Shown piece after piece: positions 32,973-40,834 of a stretch of DNA of 64,000 nucleotides. Location of the stretch: assembly GCA_964350145.1 (NCBI GenBank), contig CAYGJL010000006.1, positions 1 through 64,000 of the forward strand, written 5' to 3'. Both the position numbers and the translations under genes were made by a program. Positions within the stretch are counted from its first letter, which is position 1. Each line of letters opens with the position of its first letter. The DNA is from JACDCY01 sp964350145. Its GTDB lineage: Bacteria > Gemmatimonadota > Gemmatimonadetes > Gemmatimonadales > Gemmatimonadaceae. Below the pieces are notes generated by a model. It worked only from the letters and a program-made list of their open reading frames with translations, was not told the DNA's origin and did no database searches.

Positions 32973-33581
32973 ATGCCAGCCACAGTCGACGCCCTCCTTC
33001 CGCTCAGCCTGCTCGAAGCCGTTCGCAGGGCTGATACACCCGAGGACACGGAAGCCGAATATGTTCACGAGCTTCGCAACAAGCGACTCGGTCTGAGCGA
33101 CACGGTGTACGCGGAGATCCAGCGGTACACCGACGACGCCAAGAAGAACCGCCGGGTGGGCAACGAAAAGGCAATCGCGATCGCGAAGCTGATCGGTCGC
33201 CGGCCGGACGCGGAAGCCGTATTCAGAGGAGCGGGGAAGCGCCTGGCGGGCGAGATGTACGATTCGATCTCGGGCGCCCGGCGCGCGCTGGTGCGATTTC
33301 TTCCCGCGTTTGTGTCGCGGCCGCTGGCTTTGGCCGGCGCGCGCCGCGTCGCGCGGCGGTACGTGAACGGTTCCCTTGGCCGCGTCGGGGGTTACGTCAT
33401 GCTCTCGGTGGACGAGTCCGCGACGGCCAACACCGGCCCGCGCGGGGTCGGCTGCACGTTTTACGAGGCGAGCCTCGGCGAACTGCTGCGCCGGTTGGTG
33501 GACGGCGGCGGGGCCATCGAGCACGTGCGCTGCGTGGAGCGCGATGAGGGCTCGTGCGAATGGCGGGCCGAGTGGAGGTAA
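32973..33581 (+). CDS. hypothetical protein, possibly V4R/hydrocarbon-binding-like
   Basis: This 202-aa predicted soluble protein has a helical N-terminus (EYVHELRNKRLGLSDTVYAEI, KNRRVGNEKAIAIAKLIG). Its C-terminal ~80 residues (GYVMLSVDESATANT, GVGCTFYEASLGELLRRL, EHVRCVERDEGSCEWRAEW) recall V4R/4-vinyl-reductase-like modules that end in a Cys-rich strand pair; in such proteins this domain binds small hydrophobic molecules. The match is weak. It diverges from the seven-gene operon, so a regulatory or ligand-sensing link is possible. Confidence 0.6.
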   Translation: MPATVDALLPLSLLEAVRRADTPEDTEAEYVHELRNKRLGLSDTVYAEIQRYTDDAKKNRRVGNEKAIAIAKLIGRRPDAEAVFRGAGKRLAGEMYDSISGARRALVRFLPAFVSRPLALAGARRVARRYVNGSLGRVGGYVMLSVDESATANTGPRGVGCTFYEASLGELLRRLVDGGGAIEHVRCVERDEGSCEWRAEWR

Positions 33582-33584
33582 CAC

Positions 33585-34156
33585 TCGTTCGACTGGCTAG
33601 CGCGGTTTCCGTTTCCTGTTTTTCCGTTTTGCGTTTTTGCGTGCGAATTTACTACATGAAGCTCGAACCTTGGCGCGGAAGCCGCAAAGCATGCGGCGGG
33701 CGTCTATCGTGTCGGTGGTGAGCTTGTCCCATTCGGATTGGGGGAGGATGCCGTAGTCCCGGGAGAGCTTGAGTTGGTATTCGAGCTCCATACTGGACTT
33801 GATGCTGAACTCCAGGAATCGAACGAGTTCTGCCTGGCTGTCGGTTCCGCACCCTTCCACGATGTTGCAGGGGATGGACTCCGCCGCGTCGGTGATTTGT
33901 GTACGCAGAGAAGCGTACCCCGTTCGCGGGAAACGGTTGGTGGCTTGCCTGACCCGGAGCACCAACTCATGGGAGTGCTTCCAAACGCGTAATTTGCGGT
34001 AGTCCTGCATGACGCAATGGAGCCCATCCAGTGCTCCAGTGCCCCACCGAAGTGCTGCTGCGCTAACCAAGTCATCTCACCTATTTCCCCCGTTCCGTCT
34101 CACGCGCCCACGCAAAACGGAAAAACGGTTAACGGAAACCGCGCCCCGTCGTTCGA
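33585..34156. mobile_element. inverted-repeat-bounded S23 cassette with flanking direct repeats
   Basis: Arms at 33600-33643 and 34101-34144 (44 nt each) are inverted copies matching at about 37 of 44 positions; the core GTTTTTCCGTTTTGCGT is exact. The octamer TCGTTCGA occurs just outside both (33585-33592 and 34149-34156), as a target-site duplication might. The interior holds only the S23-like gene and its ~90-bp upstream region. No transposase is encoded, so any movement would need help. Confidence 0.6.
33597..34010 (-). CDS. four-helix-bundle (S23/IVS-encoded type) protein
   Basis: This 137-aa protein has the features of the 23S rRNA intervening-sequence (S23) family: MQDYRKLRVWKHSHELVL, RTQITDAAESIPCNIVEGCG, ELVRFLEFSIKSSMELEYQLKLS, and DARRMLCGFRAKV. 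The C-terminal tail is extremely basic (RKNAKRKNRKRKPR) and is encoded by the left arm of a 44-bp inverted repeat. S23 proteins form pentamers or bind partners; the family includes the Avd accessory protein of diversity-generating retroelements. No reverse transcriptase is nearby. Its base composition is less GC-rich than its neighbours, which suggests transfer. Confidence 0.85.
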   Translation of the reverse strand: MQDYRKLRVWKHSHELVLRVRQATNRFPRTGYASLRTQITDAAESIPCNIVEGCGTDSQAELVRFLEFSIKSSMELEYQLKLSRDYGILPQSEWDKLTTDTIDARRMLCGFRAKVRASCSKFARKNAKRKNRKRKPR

Positions 34157-34180
34157 TCGGTAATCTCTCCCTCACTTGCG

Positions 34181-35356
34181 ATGCTTACTCTGAAATCCCT
34201 TCCATCCATTCAGCTGGCCATCAAGGAATCAGGTACGGACGGCTGGCTGATCTTTGATTTTCACGGGCTGAATCCCATCGCCGGCGGCATGCTCCGCCTC
34301 GAGGGAATGACCACGCGCCGCCTGTTCGCCTTTATTCCGCGCGAAGGGACCCCCGTGGCGATCTCTCACGCGATCGAGCAGGGACCGTGGAAGCACTGGC
34401 CCGCCGAATGGAAAAAGCTCGAGTACAGCGGCTGGCGCGTGCTGGAATCCACGCTCGCCGAGGTGGTCGGCGGCAAGCGCGTGGCGATGGAGTATTCGGC
34501 CGGCGACGCGGTGCCGTATCTCGACCGCGTGCCGGCCGGCGTAATCGAGATGGTGCGCGCCGCCGGCGCCACGGTGGAATCGTCGGCCGATCTCGTCACG
34601 CGGTTCTACGCGGTGTGGAGCGACGAGCAGTTCGCGTCACACGAGCGCGCCGCGGAGACGATCAGCGGCATTGCGCACGAGGCCATGAAGCTGGCTGGAG
34701 AGCGCGCGCGGTCCGGCCCGCCCATGACCGAGTACGAGCTGCAGCAGTGGATACTCGACCGGTTCGCGAAGGAAAAATTGGAGACCGATCACGGGCCCAT
34801 CGTCGCCATCGGACCCAACGCGGCAAATCCGCACTACGAGCCGACCGCCGGGGAGTCCGCGCCGATCGAGCGCGGCGCGATTTTGCTGATCGACCTCTGG
34901 GCGCGCGAATCGGGCGGCGTGTTCGCCGACCAGACCTGGATGGGATCGCTTGGCGAGCCCGACGCGCGGAGCGTGAAAGTCTGGGAGGCCATCCGCGACG
35001 CACGCGATGCGGCGATCGCGCTCTTGCGCGAGAGGCTGGCCGGCCCGACGCCGGTCCGCGGCGGAGAGGTGGACGACGCGGCGCGGACGGTCATCGAGCA
35101 GCGAGGCTTCGGCCCGCAGTTCATCCACCGCACCGGCCACTCGATAGACCCGCGCGACCTGCACGGCTCGGGTCCGAACATAGACAACCTCGAGACCCGC
35201 GAGGAGCGCACGCTGCTACCCGGCGTTGGGTTCTCGATCGAGCCCGGAGTTTATCTCCGCGGCGACGTGGGGATGCGCACCGAAGTCAACGCATTCATGG
35301 CGCGCGAGCTCGTCGTCACGCCGAAGGAGATTCAGCGGGAGCTGATCATCGTGTGA
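34181..35356 (+). CDS. M24-family metallopeptidase (Xaa-Pro dipeptidase/aminopeptidase-like)
   Basis: This 391-aa enzyme has an N-terminal creatinase-like domain (residues ~1-150) and a C-terminal pita-bread domain. The dimetal ligands are visible: Asp in LLIDLWA, Asp in VFADQTW, His in HRTGHSID, Glu in FSIEPGVY and Glu in MRTEVNA. It is predicted cytoplasmic, without a signal peptide, and probably cleaves N-terminal residues before proline. It converges on the next gene with an 11-bp overlap. Xaa-Pro aminopeptidase versus dipeptidase cannot be decided. Confidence 0.91.
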   Translation: MLTLKSLPSIQLAIKESGTDGWLIFDFHGLNPIAGGMLRLEGMTTRRLFAFIPREGTPVAISHAIEQGPWKHWPAEWKKLEYSGWRVLESTLAEVVGGKRVAMEYSAGDAVPYLDRVPAGVIEMVRAAGATVESSADLVTRFYAVWSDEQFASHERAAETISGIAHEAMKLAGERARSGPPMTEYELQQWILDRFAKEKLETDHGPIVAIGPNAANPHYEPTAGESAPIERGAILLIDLWARESGGVFADQTWMGSLGEPDARSVKVWEAIRDARDAAIALLRERLAGPTPVRGGEVDDAARTVIEQRGFGPQFIHRTGHSIDPRDLHGSGPNIDNLETREERTLLPGVGFSIEPGVYLRGDVGMRTEVNAFMARELVVTPKEIQRELIIV

Positions 35357-36401
35357 CCGCCGCGCCGATCGCCACCCAGATCGCGGGATCTTCGCCGCCC
35401 AGCCCGTACAGGGCGAACCGCCTGATTCCGAGGCGGCGTGCGTCGCGCACTATCCCGGCGATCAGCGCCGCGTCGTTTACCCAAATCTCGCCGCGCCCGG
35501 GCGCTCTCGCCCGGAGAGTGGAGCTCGATTCGTCGCGCACGAAATCGACGTTCCAATCGCGAGCGAGCGCGACCGCCTCCGCGAACGACACCCGGCGGCG
35601 TCCGTCTCCGGCCAGCCAGGCGTAGCCGTCCGCGGGGATCAGCAGCATGACGCGATGGGCACCCGTCTCTGCCGCGCGCGCGCCGAGCAGCGCGGAGATC
35701 CTGGCGCGCGGCGTGGACGGTCCGGGTGAAGCCCGCTCCAGCTCCAGCCGCACCGCGAGGAAATCCGTCAGCGGGCCGAGGTACCGCCCGGGGTAGGCCG
35801 ACGTATCGGCCACCGGGACCACGATGCCGACGGGAGAAATTCCCCCGCTGCGCGCAGAATCGTTCACACTGGTCACGAGCGATACGAGGTCGTTGACGTC
35901 GCGCGGTCCAAGCAGTCGGAGGTCGAGCAACATCCCGTCGTAACGATCCCGGCTGGCGAGCGCGGCGGCCTGCGCGGCGAACCGCTGCCTTCCCTCTGGC
36001 TGCGCCATCAGCGCACGAAGAATGTCGGCTCTGTACGCGGTGGACGCCCAGTTGCTCACCAGCAGCAGCCGGGTATCGGCGTCGTCCTGCCGTGGGTTCA
36101 GCGGTCCGCACTGGGATTCGACGGCAAACGTGATGGTGTCCGGTGCCGCGCACGGCAGCGCGACGGCGTGCAGCACGGACAGGCCGGCCGCGCGGTCGAG
36201 CGCCGCTTGCGACGAGCCCGGGAAGAAGACGAAGGTCCATTCCTCGGGCTGGCGCGGGGCGGATCGCAGCAGCGCGCAGCCGCACAGCGTCAGCAGGAGG
36301 AGCCCCGCGCCGATGGTTCGCGCCCAAAAAGTTGACCCGCAGCCAGTTGTAATCAGAGATGCTCCGGGTATCGTTTGTGCGTTACCGTTATTCAATGGCA
36401 A
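35346..36401 (-). CDS. exported hypothetical protein, possible GH18-like barrel
   Basis: This protein is up to 351 aa. A hydrophobic segment near residue 35 (IGAGLLLLTLCGC) gives a lipobox-like Cys, so the true start may be later than the ATG at 36401, but no good internal start codon is visible. The body has strand-helix alternation (VGIVVPVAD, HRVMLLIPADGYAWL, WNVDFVRDE) and DRYDGMLLDLRL, reminiscent of the GH18 DxxDxDxE region but without the usual glutamate. The family is uncertain. Its 5' end overlaps the divergent gene start. Confidence 0.6.
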   Translation of the reverse strand: MPLNNGNAQTIPGASLITTGCGSTFWARTIGAGLLLLTLCGCALLRSAPRQPEEWTFVFFPGSSQAALDRAAGLSVLHAVALPCAAPDTITFAVESQCGPLNPRQDDADTRLLLVSNWASTAYRADILRALMAQPEGRQRFAAQAAALASRDRYDGMLLDLRLLGPRDVNDLVSLVTSVNDSARSGGISPVGIVVPVADTSAYPGRYLGPLTDFLAVRLELERASPGPSTPRARISALLGARAAETGAHRVMLLIPADGYAWLAGDGRRRVSFAEAVALARDWNVDFVRDESSSTLRARAPGRGEIWVNDAALIAGIVRDARRLGIRRFALYGLGGEDPAIWVAIGAAVTR

Positions 36402-37237
36402 TCGAATGGTCCATGCCGCGTTGCGCGGCGCTCACGTCTCTCTTGCTGCTGGGTCTGGCCGGGTGCTCCGGGGACGACGAGCCGGCATACGCCAAGTCTC
36501 CCAACGGAAGCGGCCCGCGGGTCACCGTCATCGGCGTCCCGACCGAGCCGTACCGGCCGATCGCGGTAACGAACGGCGTGCGGTTGAACGGCACCGTGCT
36601 GTTCACCGGCACCCGTCCGGCCGACTCGACGGCGACGCCCGCGCGCGATCAGAACGTGTGCGGCGCCGCCATCAACGTTCTCACGCTCCGGATGCGGGAC
36701 AGCTCGCTGGCGGGCGTGGTCGTCTGGCTCGACGACATCAGAACCGGCCGCCCGCTTCCCCTGTCCAGGCGCTTCGAGCTGGTGTCGCAGAAATGCGTCT
36801 TCACGCCGCACGTGCAGGCGATCGTCGCCGGCGGCGCGCTGAACGTCAGGAACGACGATCCGGTCATCTACAGGAGCTACGTGAGCGACTCCCGCACGGG
36901 CGAGACCGTGACAGATCTGCCGTTCACGGACGCCGGCCAGGTGATCCCGCTCGACCGGCAACTCACCGCGCCCGTCCTGCTCGAGGTCAAGTCCGCTTCG
37001 CACCCGTGGATGCGCGCGTGGGTCGCGACCTTCGATCATCCGTACTTCGCCGTGACAGGCGAAAACGGCGCGTTCTCGATGGAGAGCGTTCCGCCGGGAG
37101 CGTACACGCTCAAGGCGTGGCATCCCGCGCTCGGTGTCACGAGCCATCCGCTGAACGTGGGGACCGAAGGCGCATCGGTGACCGTGAAGTTCGGCGATCC
37201 CGCCCAGCCGGTGACTCCGGCTATGGGCGTGCAATGA
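36395..37237 (+). CDS. lipoprotein with cupredoxin-/carboxypeptidase-regulatory-like domain
   Basis: This protein is about 280 aa, starting at ATG 36395 or ATG 36413; the latter begins directly at MPRCAALTSLLLLGLAGC, a lipoprotein signal. The mature protein has beta-rich segments (VRLNGTVLFTGTRP, LAGVVVWLDDI, GGALNVRNDDPV) and a C-terminal FAVTGENGAFSMESVPPGAYTLKAW typical of CarboxypepD-regulatory-like modules. Similar proteins often sit near respiratory gene clusters. It converges on ctaB with a 17-bp overlap. The function is unknown. Confidence 0.72.
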   Translation: MAIEWSMPRCAALTSLLLLGLAGCSGDDEPAYAKSPNGSGPRVTVIGVPTEPYRPIAVTNGVRLNGTVLFTGTRPADSTATPARDQNVCGAAINVLTLRMRDSSLAGVVVWLDDIRTGRPLPLSRRFELVSQKCVFTPHVQAIVAGGALNVRNDDPVIYRSYVSDSRTGETVTDLPFTDAGQVIPLDRQLTAPVLLEVKSASHPWMRAWVATFDHPYFAVTGENGAFSMESVPPGAYTLKAWHPALGVTSHPLNVGTEGASVTVKFGDPAQPVTPAMGVQ

Positions 37238-38111
37238 CGCGGTCTACCGCCATCGCGAGGAACAGTAGCGCGAGGTAGAGCAGCGAGAACCGGTACAGCC
37301 ACCAGGCCAGGCCCTGCCAGTCGGCCGTCGCGCGCAGCTTGATGATGGCGCCGAGAAATATTGCGTCCAGAGCCAGCGCGCTCGCCAGATAGATCCACCC
37401 CAGCGCTCCGAACGCCACCGGCAGCACCGTCAACGGAATCAGGATGAACATGTACCAGAGCATCTGGTTCATGGTCTCGCGCTCACCCCACACCAGCGGC
37501 GCCATGGGTATGCCGGCTTTGCCGTAGTCCTTCTGCTTGAGCAGTGCGAGCGCCCAGAAGTGCGGCGGCGTCCAATAGAAAACGATGGCGAACAGGTACA
37601 GCGCGGTGAGGTCGACTTGATTGGTGACGGCGGCCCATCCCACCAGCGGCGGGAACGCCCCCGCCGCACCTCCGATGACGATGTTCTGCGGCGTCGAGCG
37701 CTTGAGCCAGCGCGTGTAGATGAAGACGTAGAAGTAGAAGCCGCCGAGCGCGAGCATTGCGGTGAGCACGTTCGCGAAGCGGCCGAGCAGGAACGTGGCC
37801 GCGCTCGCGAGCGCCACTCCGAACGCGAGCACCGCGGCGGGAGACATCCTGCCGCTCGGAATTGGCCGGAGCTTCGTCCGCGGCATCGTGTCGTCTATGT
37901 CGCGGTCGTAATACATGTTGACCGCGTTCGCGCCGCCCGCCATCAGATATCCGCCGAGCACCACGACGAGGATCAGCACGAGGGACGGGCGGCCGGCGAC
38001 GTACATCGGCGCGATGGTCGTCACGAGCAGCAAGCTGATGATTCGCGGCTTGGTGAGCGCCAGCAGGTCGCGGCCGAACGGCCCTCCCGCCGGCGCCGCC
38101 GCGGACGTCAT
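37221..38111 (-). CDS. ctaB: protoheme IX farnesyltransferase (haem O synthase)
   Basis: This 296-aa UbiA-superfamily membrane enzyme transfers farnesyl diphosphate to haem B to give haem O for terminal oxidases. The prenyl-diphosphate site NMYYDRDIDDTMPRT, the LTKPRI start and YWTPPHFWALALL with the following KQKDYGKAGIPM fit CtaB/CyoE. It has about nine helices. ATG 38111 overlaps the ctaA stop (ATGA), so the two haem-modifying enzymes are coupled. Confidence 0.95.
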   Translation of the reverse strand: MTSAAAPAGGPFGRDLLALTKPRIISLLLVTTIAPMYVAGRPSLVLILVVVLGGYLMAGGANAVNMYYDRDIDDTMPRTKLRPIPSGRMSPAAVLAFGVALASAATFLLGRFANVLTAMLALGGFYFYVFIYTRWLKRSTPQNIVIGGAAGAFPPLVGWAAVTNQVDLTALYLFAIVFYWTPPHFWALALLKQKDYGKAGIPMAPLVWGERETMNQMLWYMFILIPLTVLPVAFGALGWIYLASALALDAIFLGAIIKLRATADWQGLAWWLYRFSLLYLALLFLAMAVDRVIARP

Positions 38112-38995
38112 GGGCTCGCCGGCCGCCGCGCGACCGCAGCGAAGACGAACACGACGAGCCATACCAGAGTGCCCAGTGCCTGGTGCAGCACGCGCAGGTG
38201 CAGCGGCAGCCCCAGCTCCACCATCGCGGCGGCCACCATGATCTGCGCCAGCGCGGTGGCGAACGCGATCTTCGCCCACAACCTCGTTGCAATCGGCTCC
38301 GCGCGCTTACGCAGCGCGAACAGCATGCCGAGCAGGTGGAACAACACCAGGAAGGCGAGAACGCGGTGGCTGACCTGCGCGAAGAGCGGAGCTCCTCCCG
38401 CGGTGACCTCCCGGCAGTGGGGAAAGCCGATGCACGACACAGCCGCTCCGGCCATGTTGGCCGTGGCGCCGCCCATGATCACCGCGAAGAACGCCAGCAC
38501 GGCCGCCGCCGTGGAGCCGCCCCTGGTGCGCGAAGAGGTCGCGGCCGTCGTTCCGCCGGCGAGCGCCGAGCCGCGCACGGCGGCGACCGCGAGCGCGGCG
38601 ATGAGACACATGGCCAGCGCGAGATGAATCACGACGGCGGCCGCGTGCAGCTCGAGCTTCACGGTCACCGCCCCCAACAGCGCGGCGGCGACGACCAGCA
38701 GCACCGCGGCCGATGCGGGTCGCAGGACACCGCCCCTGCCGCTGACACCGTGCGTCGCCCGCGCCCGCCAGGCCGTGAAGAGCAGCGCGATCACCGCGAG
38801 CGTGAGCGCGGCGGCGACGTACCTGTGGGTGACCTCGATTATCAGGTCCACGCGGTCGAGCGGGGGGAACCAGTGGCCGTGGCAGCGGGGCCAATGATCG
38901 CCGCACCCCATGCCGGAGCCGGTGATGCGCACTACCGCGCCGAGCACCGCCTGGAGATAGGCGAGCGCGAGCGACGCGTAGGCGAGCGGCTTCAT
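38108..38995 (-). CDS. ctaA: haem A synthase (COX15/CtaA family)
   Basis: This 295-aa membrane enzyme oxidises the haem O methyl group to a formyl, giving haem A. Conserved histidines are present in EVTHRYVAA, VVIHLALA, VSHRVLAF and RVLHQALG, and GCGDHWPRCHG lies near the N-terminus. ATG 38995 is selected because it overlaps the upstream stop by 4 bp and begins at the first helix. Its pairing with ctaB indicates an aa3-type oxidase elsewhere in the genome. Confidence 0.93.
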   Translation of the reverse strand: MKPLAYASLALAYLQAVLGAVVRITGSGMGCGDHWPRCHGHWFPPLDRVDLIIEVTHRYVAAALTLAVIALLFTAWRARATHGVSGRGGVLRPASAAVLLVVAAALLGAVTVKLELHAAAVVIHLALAMCLIAALAVAAVRGSALAGGTTAATSSRTRGGSTAAAVLAFFAVIMGGATANMAGAAVSCIGFPHCREVTAGGAPLFAQVSHRVLAFLVLFHLLGMLFALRKRAEPIATRLWAKIAFATALAQIMVAAAMVELGLPLHLRVLHQALGTLVWLVVFVFAAVARRPASP

Positions 38996-39282
38996 GCCGG
39001 GAGCTCGCGCCAAGTTGCGATCAGTAGCGCGACAAGCGCGAGCGCGGGAAGGATCGCCCAGCCGATTTCCAGCTCGCGCGCTGGCGAGCGGTCACTCCCG
39101 GGTGTGCTCGACCGCCTGTCGGGTCCCCAGCGCATTCCGCCGCGCCGCGAGCTTTTCCTGCGGTCATCCGGATAGCTGCCGGAGGCGGCGCCCGTAACCA
39201 CGGACCAGATCAGCGTGCCATGAGCAACGGCGCACGACGCGGCGGCTACCCAGAAGATCATTTGCGCGAGACCGGAATTCAT
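38992..39282 (-). CDS. COX2-like two-helix membrane protein lacking a CuA domain
   Basis: This 96-aa protein starts at ATG 39282. Helix 1 (IFWVAAASCAVAHGTLIWSVV) and helix 2 after LEIGWAILPALALVALLIATW resemble the transmembrane hairpin of cytochrome c oxidase subunit II (xxEIxWxxxP motif). The protein ends where the CuA cupredoxin domain should begin. It may be a degenerate or specialised COX2 relative, or an unrelated small protein. It is the first gene of the ctaA-ctaB operon. Confidence 0.68.
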   Translation of the reverse strand: MNSGLAQMIFWVAAASCAVAHGTLIWSVVTGAASGSYPDDRRKSSRRGGMRWGPDRRSSTPGSDRSPARELEIGWAILPALALVALLIATWRELPA

Positions 39283-39332
39283 GGCAGGAAGGTACTCGCC
39301 ACCCCTCGGCCTTTGCACTACCGTTTGTCGCC

Positions 39333-40706
39333 ATGAATTCCACGAATCGCGAGAATGCCGACCTTCCGCGCACCATCGGCCTCTGGTCGGCGGTCGCCAT
39401 TCTGGTAGGCTCCGTCATCGGATCCGGGATCTTCCGCTCGCCGGCGGCGATCGCGGACCGGGTGCCGGACGCGACGGCGATGATGCTGGTCTGGGTGGCC
39501 GGCGGCGCGTTCGCGCTGTGCGGCGCACTCACCGTGGCCGAGCTGTCGGCGGCGTTCCCGCGCAGCGGCGGGCCGTACGTGTATCTGAAGGAAGCGTGGG
39601 GGAAATTGCCCGCTTTCCTCTATGGGTGGGCCGAGCTGACGATCATCCGAGCGGCCGCGCTCGGCGCGATCGCGACGACGTTCGCCGAGTACTTCATGCG
39701 CGCCCTCGGGAACGACCCGAGCGTCGCGCCGTATTCCGACCAGGTCCACTACGTCGCGGCAGTGGCGATTCTCCTGGTGGGGACGCTGAACTACTGCGGC
39801 GTACGCTGGGGCACGCTGCTCCAGAACACGACCACGATCGCGAAGTACGGCGCGCTCCTGGTGATCATCGGGCTCGCGTTCGCGATCGCACTCGGCGGGG
39901 ACGCGGTCGCAGCGGTGGCGGCGCCCGCCGCTCCCGACGCGGCGCGGGCCACGGTCTCGGTCGGCGCGTTCGGCCTGGCGCTGGTCTCGGTGCTGTGGGC
40001 GTACGACGGCTGGGCGGACCTGAGCAAGGTGTCGGGGGAAGTGAAGGATCCGCAGCGGGTCCTCCCCAAGGCCATCATCATCGGGACGCTCGCCGTGATC
40101 GGCGTCTATCTGCTCGCCAACCTGGCGTATCTGTCGGTCTTGTCGGTGGAAGGCATGCGGGCCTCGCGGCTCGTGGCCGCGGACGTCGCGTCGAAGGCGA
40201 TGGGCCCGGCCGGGCTGGCGTTCGTGGTCGGCGCGGTCATGATCTCCACCTTCGGCACGCTCAACGGGTCGCTGCTGACCGGGCCGCGCGTGCTGTTCGG
40301 GCTGTCGGAGCACGGTTCGGTGTTTCGCCATCTGGGGCGGGTGCATTCGCGCTTCCAGACTCCGCACGTCGCCATCGCTACGGCGACGGTGCTGGGCGCG
40401 CTCTTCGTTCTTGTCGGCACTTTCGAGAACCTGGCCGACGCCTTCGTGACCGCGATCGTACCGTTCTACGCCTGGGCAGTCGCGGGGATTTACCTCCTGC
40501 GACGGCGGGCCGGGTATCAGCCGCCATTCCGCGTGCCGGGGTATCCGGTGGTCCCGGCCCTGTTCATCGCGGCGACTATCTACTTGCTGGGTAACGCCTT
40601 GGCCGATCCCGGAAGCCGCACCGCCACCATGGCCGTGTTCGGGGCGATTCTACTCGGGATCCCCGTTTACTACCTGACCGGCGGCGCGCGTCGCGGTTCC
40701 AAGTGA
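39333..40706 (+). CDS. APC-family amino-acid permease
   Basis: This 457-aa inner-membrane transporter has about 12 helices. The N-terminal SAVAILVGSVIGSGIFRSP (unwound helix 1 motif GSxIGSGIF) and AELSAAFPRSGGPYVYLKEAWG in helix 2-3 mark the APC/LAT group. It probably imports or exchanges amino acids, perhaps linked to peptide use by the many peptidases here. It diverges from the ctaA operon by 50 bp and ends 128 bp upstream of the TonB-dependent receptor. The substrate is not predictable. Confidence 0.92.
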   Translation: MNSTNRENADLPRTIGLWSAVAILVGSVIGSGIFRSPAAIADRVPDATAMMLVWVAGGAFALCGALTVAELSAAFPRSGGPYVYLKEAWGKLPAFLYGWAELTIIRAAALGAIATTFAEYFMRALGNDPSVAPYSDQVHYVAAVAILLVGTLNYCGVRWGTLLQNTTTIAKYGALLVIIGLAFAIALGGDAVAAVAAPAAPDAARATVSVGAFGLALVSVLWAYDGWADLSKVSGEVKDPQRVLPKAIIIGTLAVIGVYLLANLAYLSVLSVEGMRASRLVAADVASKAMGPAGLAFVVGAVMISTFGTLNGSLLTGPRVLFGLSEHGSVFRHLGRVHSRFQTPHVAIATATVLGALFVLVGTFENLADAFVTAIVPFYAWAVAGIYLLRRRAGYQPPFRVPGYPVVPALFIAATIYLLGNALADPGSRTATMAVFGAILLGIPVYYLTGGARRGSK

Positions 40707-40834
40707 CGGGACCCGATTCAAATCAGAGGTTGCAAGCTTGCGTCGAAAACGTAGCTTGTAGCCGCACAATGTCCTATTTTTTCCGCGCTCATGAGAGCCG
40801 CATTGTCACCCCACGACGTTTGAGAGGGAAATCA

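Noticed and set aside
33597..34156. Diversity-generating retroelement because of the S23/Avd-like protein
   Set aside because: No reverse transcriptase, template repeat or variable repeat is visible.
36359..36394. Upstream ATG of the cupredoxin-like lipoprotein
   Set aside because: It would add a charged leader before the lipoprotein signal and overlap the divergent gene further.
40703..40834. N-terminal extension of the TonB-dependent receptor
   Set aside because: The ATG at 40835 has a ribosome site and starts a clear signal peptide; the extension has none.
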